A program made the translations under genes and the position numbers. This document shows, one piece after another, positions 61,444 to 64,000 of a DNA stretch of 64,000 bases. Source of the DNA: Micromonospora sp. WMMD812. GTDB taxonomy: Bacteria; Actinomycetota; Actinomycetes; Mycobacteriales; Micromonosporaceae. How positions within the stretch are numbered: position 1 is the stretch's first letter; every line of letters starts with the position of its first letter. The stretch is taken from contig NZ_CP114904.1 in assembly GCF_027497215.1 (NCBI RefSeq), forward strand, positions 1,302,001-1,366,000, read 5' to 3'. The notes under the pieces were generated by a model, which worked only from the letters and a program-made list of their open reading frames with translations, had not been told where the DNA came from and searched no databases.

Positions 61444-61476
61444 CACGTTCTCCTCGGGCTGCGTCGAGCCCTGCGG

Positions 61477-61502
61477 GTACCCGTGGCGTACCGGCGGAAA
61501 CG
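61477..61502 (-). promoter_or_regulatory. SigB/SigF-type promoter for the DUF2267 gene
   Basis: The minus strand reads CGTTTC, 14 bases, GGGTAC, with a leader of about 27 bases that carries a ribosome binding site. Confidence 0.6.
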
Positions 61503-61618
61503 GCGCGGGATCTCCGGGCCGGCGCCGGATTTCCCCCGGCCGGCGGGGCGTGACCGGCCGGGAGTCGGGTAACCGCCGCCGGTCGTGACCGGATTCGATG
61601 CCGCGAGGAGCCGACGCC

Positions 61619-61888
61619 ATGGCGAGCTACGCCGACGTCCTGCAGTACCTGTCGAGCCTGGACTACCCGGCCGGCAAGGACGACGTGATCCGCGAGGCCG
61701 AACGGGAAGGCGCTCCGCCGGACGTGCTGCGCGCATTGCGTGCGCTGCCACCGGTGGACTACGCCAACGGCAACGAGGTGGCCCGTTCCGCCGGCATCGA
61801 GGCCGCGCCCGAGCTGAGCCCGTCGCAGCGCGCGGCGCAGGCCCGCGACCGGCGACCCCGGGTGTCCCAGCACCTGCGCGGCATCTGA
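61619..61888 (+). CDS. DUF2795 family protein
   Basis: The 89-residue protein matches DUF2795: YADVLQYLSSLDYPAGKDDV at the N terminus, LRALRALPPVDYANGNEVAR near residue 44, then a basic tail (AAQARDRRPRVSQHLRGI). The domain is a small helical module found mostly in actinobacteria, of unknown function, and frequently in stress regulons. The ATG has GAGGAG eight bases upstream; an ATG 21 bases earlier is less well placed. GGGTAA at 61567-61572 could be a SigB-type -10, but its -35 is poor. The DUF1345 gene follows seven bases later, so the two form an operon. Confidence 0.85.
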   Translation: MASYADVLQYLSSLDYPAGKDDVIREAEREGAPPDVLRALRALPPVDYANGNEVARSAGIEAAPELSPSQRAAQARDRRPRVSQHLRGI

Positions 61889-61895
61889 TCCGGCG

Positions 61896-62636
61896 GTGCC
61901 CGGACCCGCCGACGAGCACGAGCCGCGGCAAGCGGACCGGGGGCCGCCCGACGAGCACCAGCAGCGGCGGGCGGCGGCCCGGGAGGCCGCGAGCCGACCA
62001 CCGGACGGGCACACACCGGCCGCGGTCCAGATCGCGATCGTGGCGGTGGTGGGCGTCGTCGTCGGGACCGCCTTCGGGCTCCTGGTGTCGCCCATGCACG
62101 CCCCGCTGGTGGGGTGGGACGTGGCCGCCGCGACCTGGTTGGTCATCGTGTGGCGCAAGATCTGGCCGCTGGACCCGATCCAGACCGCCCGGCTGGCCGC
62201 CCACGAGGACCCGAACCGGGCGATCCGCGACGCCGTGCTACTCGGCGCGTGCCTGACCAGCCTGGTCGCGGTCCTCCTGGTGATCGGCACCGCCGACACC
62301 GTGCGGCCCGGCCTCCTCCGCGACCTGTTCGGCGGGTGGGGCGTGCTGAGCGTGCTGCTCGCCTGGACCGTGGTGCACACCGTGTTCGCCGCCCGGTACG
62401 CCCGGGTCTACTACACGGGGCCCGACGGCGGCGTGGACTTCCACCAGCCGGACCCGCCGTGCTACGTGGACTTCGCCTACCTGGCGTTCACCGTCGGGGC
62501 CACCTTCCAGGTCTCCGACACCGATCTGACCAGCATGGAGATGCGCCGGACGGTCCTGACCCACTCGATGGTGTCGTACCTGTTCGGAGCGTTCGTCATC
62601 GCGGCCACGGTGAACCTGGTGGCCGGCCTGACCTGA
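61896..62636 (+). CDS. DUF1345 family membrane protein
   Basis: The 246-residue protein has a hydrophilic N terminus of about 40 residues and five to six membrane helices: VQIAIVAVVGVVVGTAFGLL, VAAATWLVIVWRKIW, LLGACLTSLVAVLLVIGTAD, WGVLSVLLAWTVVHTVFAAR, MVSYLFGAFVIAATVNLVAG. The DUF1345 block is VDFAYLAFTVGATFQVSDTD near residue 192, preceded by FHQPDPPCYVDF. No activity is known for the family. GTG is seven bases after the DUF2795 stop codon, with CCGGCG in between, so translation may depend on the upstream gene. A strong hairpin follows. Confidence 0.85.
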   Translation: MPGPADEHEPRQADRGPPDEHQQRRAAAREAASRPPDGHTPAAVQIAIVAVVGVVVGTAFGLLVSPMHAPLVGWDVAAATWLVIVWRKIWPLDPIQTARLAAHEDPNRAIRDAVLLGACLTSLVAVLLVIGTADTVRPGLLRDLFGGWGVLSVLLAWTVVHTVFAARYARVYYTGPDGGVDFHQPDPPCYVDFAYLAFTVGATFQVSDTDLTSMEMRRTVLTHSMVSYLFGAFVIAATVNLVAGLT

Positions 62637-62717
62637 CGGCGGGCGGCACCACGGCCCGGAAACGGGCGGGCGCCCCGGCTCGCGAACCGCGACCGGGGCG
62701 CCGCACCGACACCTGTC

Positions 62718-62760
62718 CCTGGTGGTCGGTCGCGGCCCGAACCGGGCCGCGACCACCAGG
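62718..62760 (+). terminator. hairpin terminator of the DUF2795-DUF1345 operon
   Basis: GTCGCGGCCCG pairs with CGGGCCGCGAC and, beyond a four-base bulge, CCTGGTG pairs with CACCAGG. The remaining bases up to 62891 are AT-richer but hold no gene. Confidence 0.7.
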
Positions 62761-62891
62761 CGGTTGTACGCCCGAACCGGGCGGGCTTGACTGCCGCGAT
62801 CAGCATACATGCCGGCATCGTCCGAACGGTCATTAAAAGCCGGACTGTGGGCCAAGGCACTCCCACCGATCAGCTCTTCACCTGGGCGTGG

Positions 62892-63557
62892 TCACCTCAT
62901 CACCTCGGCGTACCGCTGCTCCAGGTCCACCCGCGCGAGCGCGCCCACCAGCCAGGCGAGCCGCTCCGACTCGCCGCTGCCGGCCAGTCCGGCCAGGTCA
63001 CCGGCGGATCGGCCGAGCCCGAGCCGACGGGCCGCCACGAGTGCCCGTCGGTCCGCCACGGGCGCCACCTCACGCCAGAGCGCCTGCGCCTCACGGAGGA
63101 ACAACTCGACCACCTGACCGTCCACCCCGGGCAGCGCGGCGAGCAACTCCCGTTCCAGACGCGGGTCGTAGCGCGCCTTCACCCGCAGCCGCCGCAGATC
63201 ACCCCGGTACCGGTCGACCACGGTCTGGGCGAGGTCGCCCAGCGTGTTGGCGAGCGCGTCGACGTCGCCGCGTTGGCCGGCGTCGCGCAGCACCTGCACC
63301 CGCGACTCGTGCAGCGAGCGGGCCAGCCGGGCCGCACTGTCCCAGCCCCGCTCGCGCAGCGCCTGCGCGCTCTCCACCGCGCGCCGGAAGTCGCCCCGTC
63401 GGGAGAGCAGGACCGACAGGTAGAGCAGCTGGAAGAGGCTGGACGGATTGTTGGTGACCTGGAAGCCGTACTGTTCGGCGAAGCCGCGCCCACTGTCCGC
63501 GAGCCGGCGTACCAGGCGCTTCTTGTCCTCGATGCTGGAGATCGCAGTGCTCGGCAT
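62892..63557 (-). CDS. HhH-GPD superfamily (endonuclease III-like) protein without iron-sulfur cluster
   Basis: The 221-residue protein shows the helical fold of base-excision DNA glycosylases: FQLLYLSVLLSRRGDFRRAV near residue 42, a helix-hairpin-helix LPGVDGQVVELFLREAQALW near 140, and the conserved aspartate in VADRRALVAARRLGLG near 167. Endonuclease III has a lysine in the hairpin (LPGVGRKTA); here that position is glutamine. No C-terminal cysteine cluster is present. It may be a monofunctional glycosylase or a non-enzymatic relative. The ATG is eight bases after GGGTAG (63566-63571), a possible SigB-type -10 with a poor -35. The pirin gene lies upstream on the same strand. Confidence 0.7.
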   Translation of the reverse strand: MPSTAISSIEDKKRLVRRLADSGRGFAEQYGFQVTNNPSSLFQLLYLSVLLSRRGDFRRAVESAQALRERGWDSAARLARSLHESRVQVLRDAGQRGDVDALANTLGDLAQTVVDRYRGDLRRLRVKARYDPRLERELLAALPGVDGQVVELFLREAQALWREVAPVADRRALVAARRLGLGRSAGDLAGLAGSGESERLAWLVGALARVDLEQRYAEVMR

Positions 63558-63597
63558 GCCGGCGACTACCCGCGCCGCCGCCGGTCACACTCCCCGC

Positions 63598-64000
63598 TCA
63601 GCCGTGCAGGCCACCGCTGCGGTCACGGGCCTTCAACCGGGTGGTGGGCAGCGCCGGGGCGGGCAGTGGCGGCGCGGGGTCGTCGGCGACGACGCCGAAC
63701 CGTCGCCCGGCCATCCACTCCTCCCGCGCGGCCGCGACCTCCTCGTGCGACCGGCCCACGAAGTTCCACCACATGACCAGCGGCTCCTCGAAGGGCGTGC
63801 CACCGAGCAGCAGCAGTTGACTGCCCGGCACGCCGCGCAGGGTGAGCCGGTCGCGTCCGGAGCCGAGGTACAGCAGCGCGCCCGGCGCGAAGGACACACC
63901 GTCGACCTCGGCCTCGCCGGACATGGCCAGCAGCGCGTACTCGAAGTCGGGACGCAACGGCAGGTCGACCGGCGCCGGTCCTGCCAGCTCGAGCTGCGCG
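63598..64000 (-). CDS. pirin family protein, 3' part only
   Basis: The gene runs off the window edge, so only about 134 C-terminal residues are seen. They form the second cupin barrel of pirin: DFEYALLAMSGEAEVDGVSF, FAPGALLYLGSGRDRLTLRG, LLLLGGTPFEEPLVMWWNFV and GRSHEEVAAAREEW, all typical of pirin C termini. Pirins are bicupin iron proteins; some oxidise quercetin and others act as redox-sensitive cofactors. The metal-binding N-terminal barrel is outside the window. It precedes the HhH-GPD-like gene by 40 bases on the same strand. Confidence 0.88.
   Translation of the reverse strand, partial: AQLELAGPAPVDLPLRPDFEYALLAMSGEAEVDGVSFAPGALLYLGSGRDRLTLRGVPGSQLLLLGGTPFEEPLVMWWNFVGRSHEEVAAAREEWMAGRRFGVVADDPAPPLPAPALPTTRLKARDRSGGLHG

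Noticed and set aside
61552..61572. SigB-type promoter for the DUF2795 gene
   Set aside because: GGGTAA is a fair -10, but no -35 resembling GTTT lies at 14-16 bases.

Overview
The window comes from a very GC-rich actinobacterium. G/C-rich third codon positions, frequent GTG and some TTG starts, several likely leaderless transcripts, SigB/SigF-type stress regulators, a treX-treY-treZ operon and B12-linked SpoIIE/STAS signalling all point to Micromonosporaceae, most likely Micromonospora or a close relative. The genus is inference. No rRNA, tRNA, CRISPR array, prophage or insertion sequence was seen. Genes are short, dense and mostly in small operons.

Layout. 0-6.3 kb: a SigB/SigF-type sigma factor fused to a STAS domain, a conserved protein of unknown function, and a coupled pair of a TPP-dependent oxidase and a Vms1/eRF1-like protein. 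6.4-13.8 kb: membrane protein, alpha/beta hydrolase, DUF3817, GCS2-family ligase, acetyltransferase, voltage-gated cation channel with a leader ORF, zinc alcohol dehydrogenase, SRPBCC protein. 14-25 kb: secreted protein, S33 peptidase, GyrI-like protein, the treX-treY-treZ operon and a divergent GT4 glycosyltransferase. 25-31.6 kb: citrate synthase, a three-gene envelope operon headed by a 49-residue membrane protein, a glyoxalase-fold protein and an AraC-type regulator. 31.6-38.7 kb: arginase-fold protein, then an operon of response regulator, histidine kinase, GT39 transferase and GT2-GtrA protein. 38.8-42.5 kb: Ser/Thr kinase, OsmC protein, membrane EEP hydrolase, lysozyme-like cell-wall protein. 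42.5-48 kb: a partner-switching signalling island (DivIVA-like protein, receiver protein, three STAS proteins, a CarH-like B12 protein, a PAS-GAF-SpoIIE phosphatase). 48-57.5 kb: DUF2267 fusion, spermidine synthase-like protein, AI-2E family permease, NDH-2, a frameshifted glycogen-debranching-type gene, a Tat-exported M28 peptidase, acetyltransferase. 57.5-64 kb: DUF6510/ferredoxin reductase/molybdenum oxidoreductase operon, TerC with a manganese riboswitch, DUF2267, DUF2795, DUF1345, HhH-GPD-like protein and the end of a pirin gene.

How it fits together. Eight upstream regions carry the same two-box element (G/C-GTTT-C/G, 14-15 bases, GGGTA or GGGAA), the promoter type read by SigB/SigF sigma factors. 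Downstream genes include two DUF2267 proteins, an OsmC protein, a Ser/Thr kinase, NDH-2, citrate synthase, the AI-2E permease and the unknown protein next to the sigma gene. The sigma-STAS fusion and the B12-SpoIIE-STAS island are plausible parts of one general-stress circuit, although no anti-sigma kinase is present here. A second theme is short or absent leaders: at least five genes have a TAnnnT -10 element 6-7 bases before the start codon. The most self-contained regulatory device is upstream of terC: a DtxR/IdeR-type box over the promoter, a yybP-ykoY manganese aptamer, and an alternative hairpin that covers the ribosome binding site.
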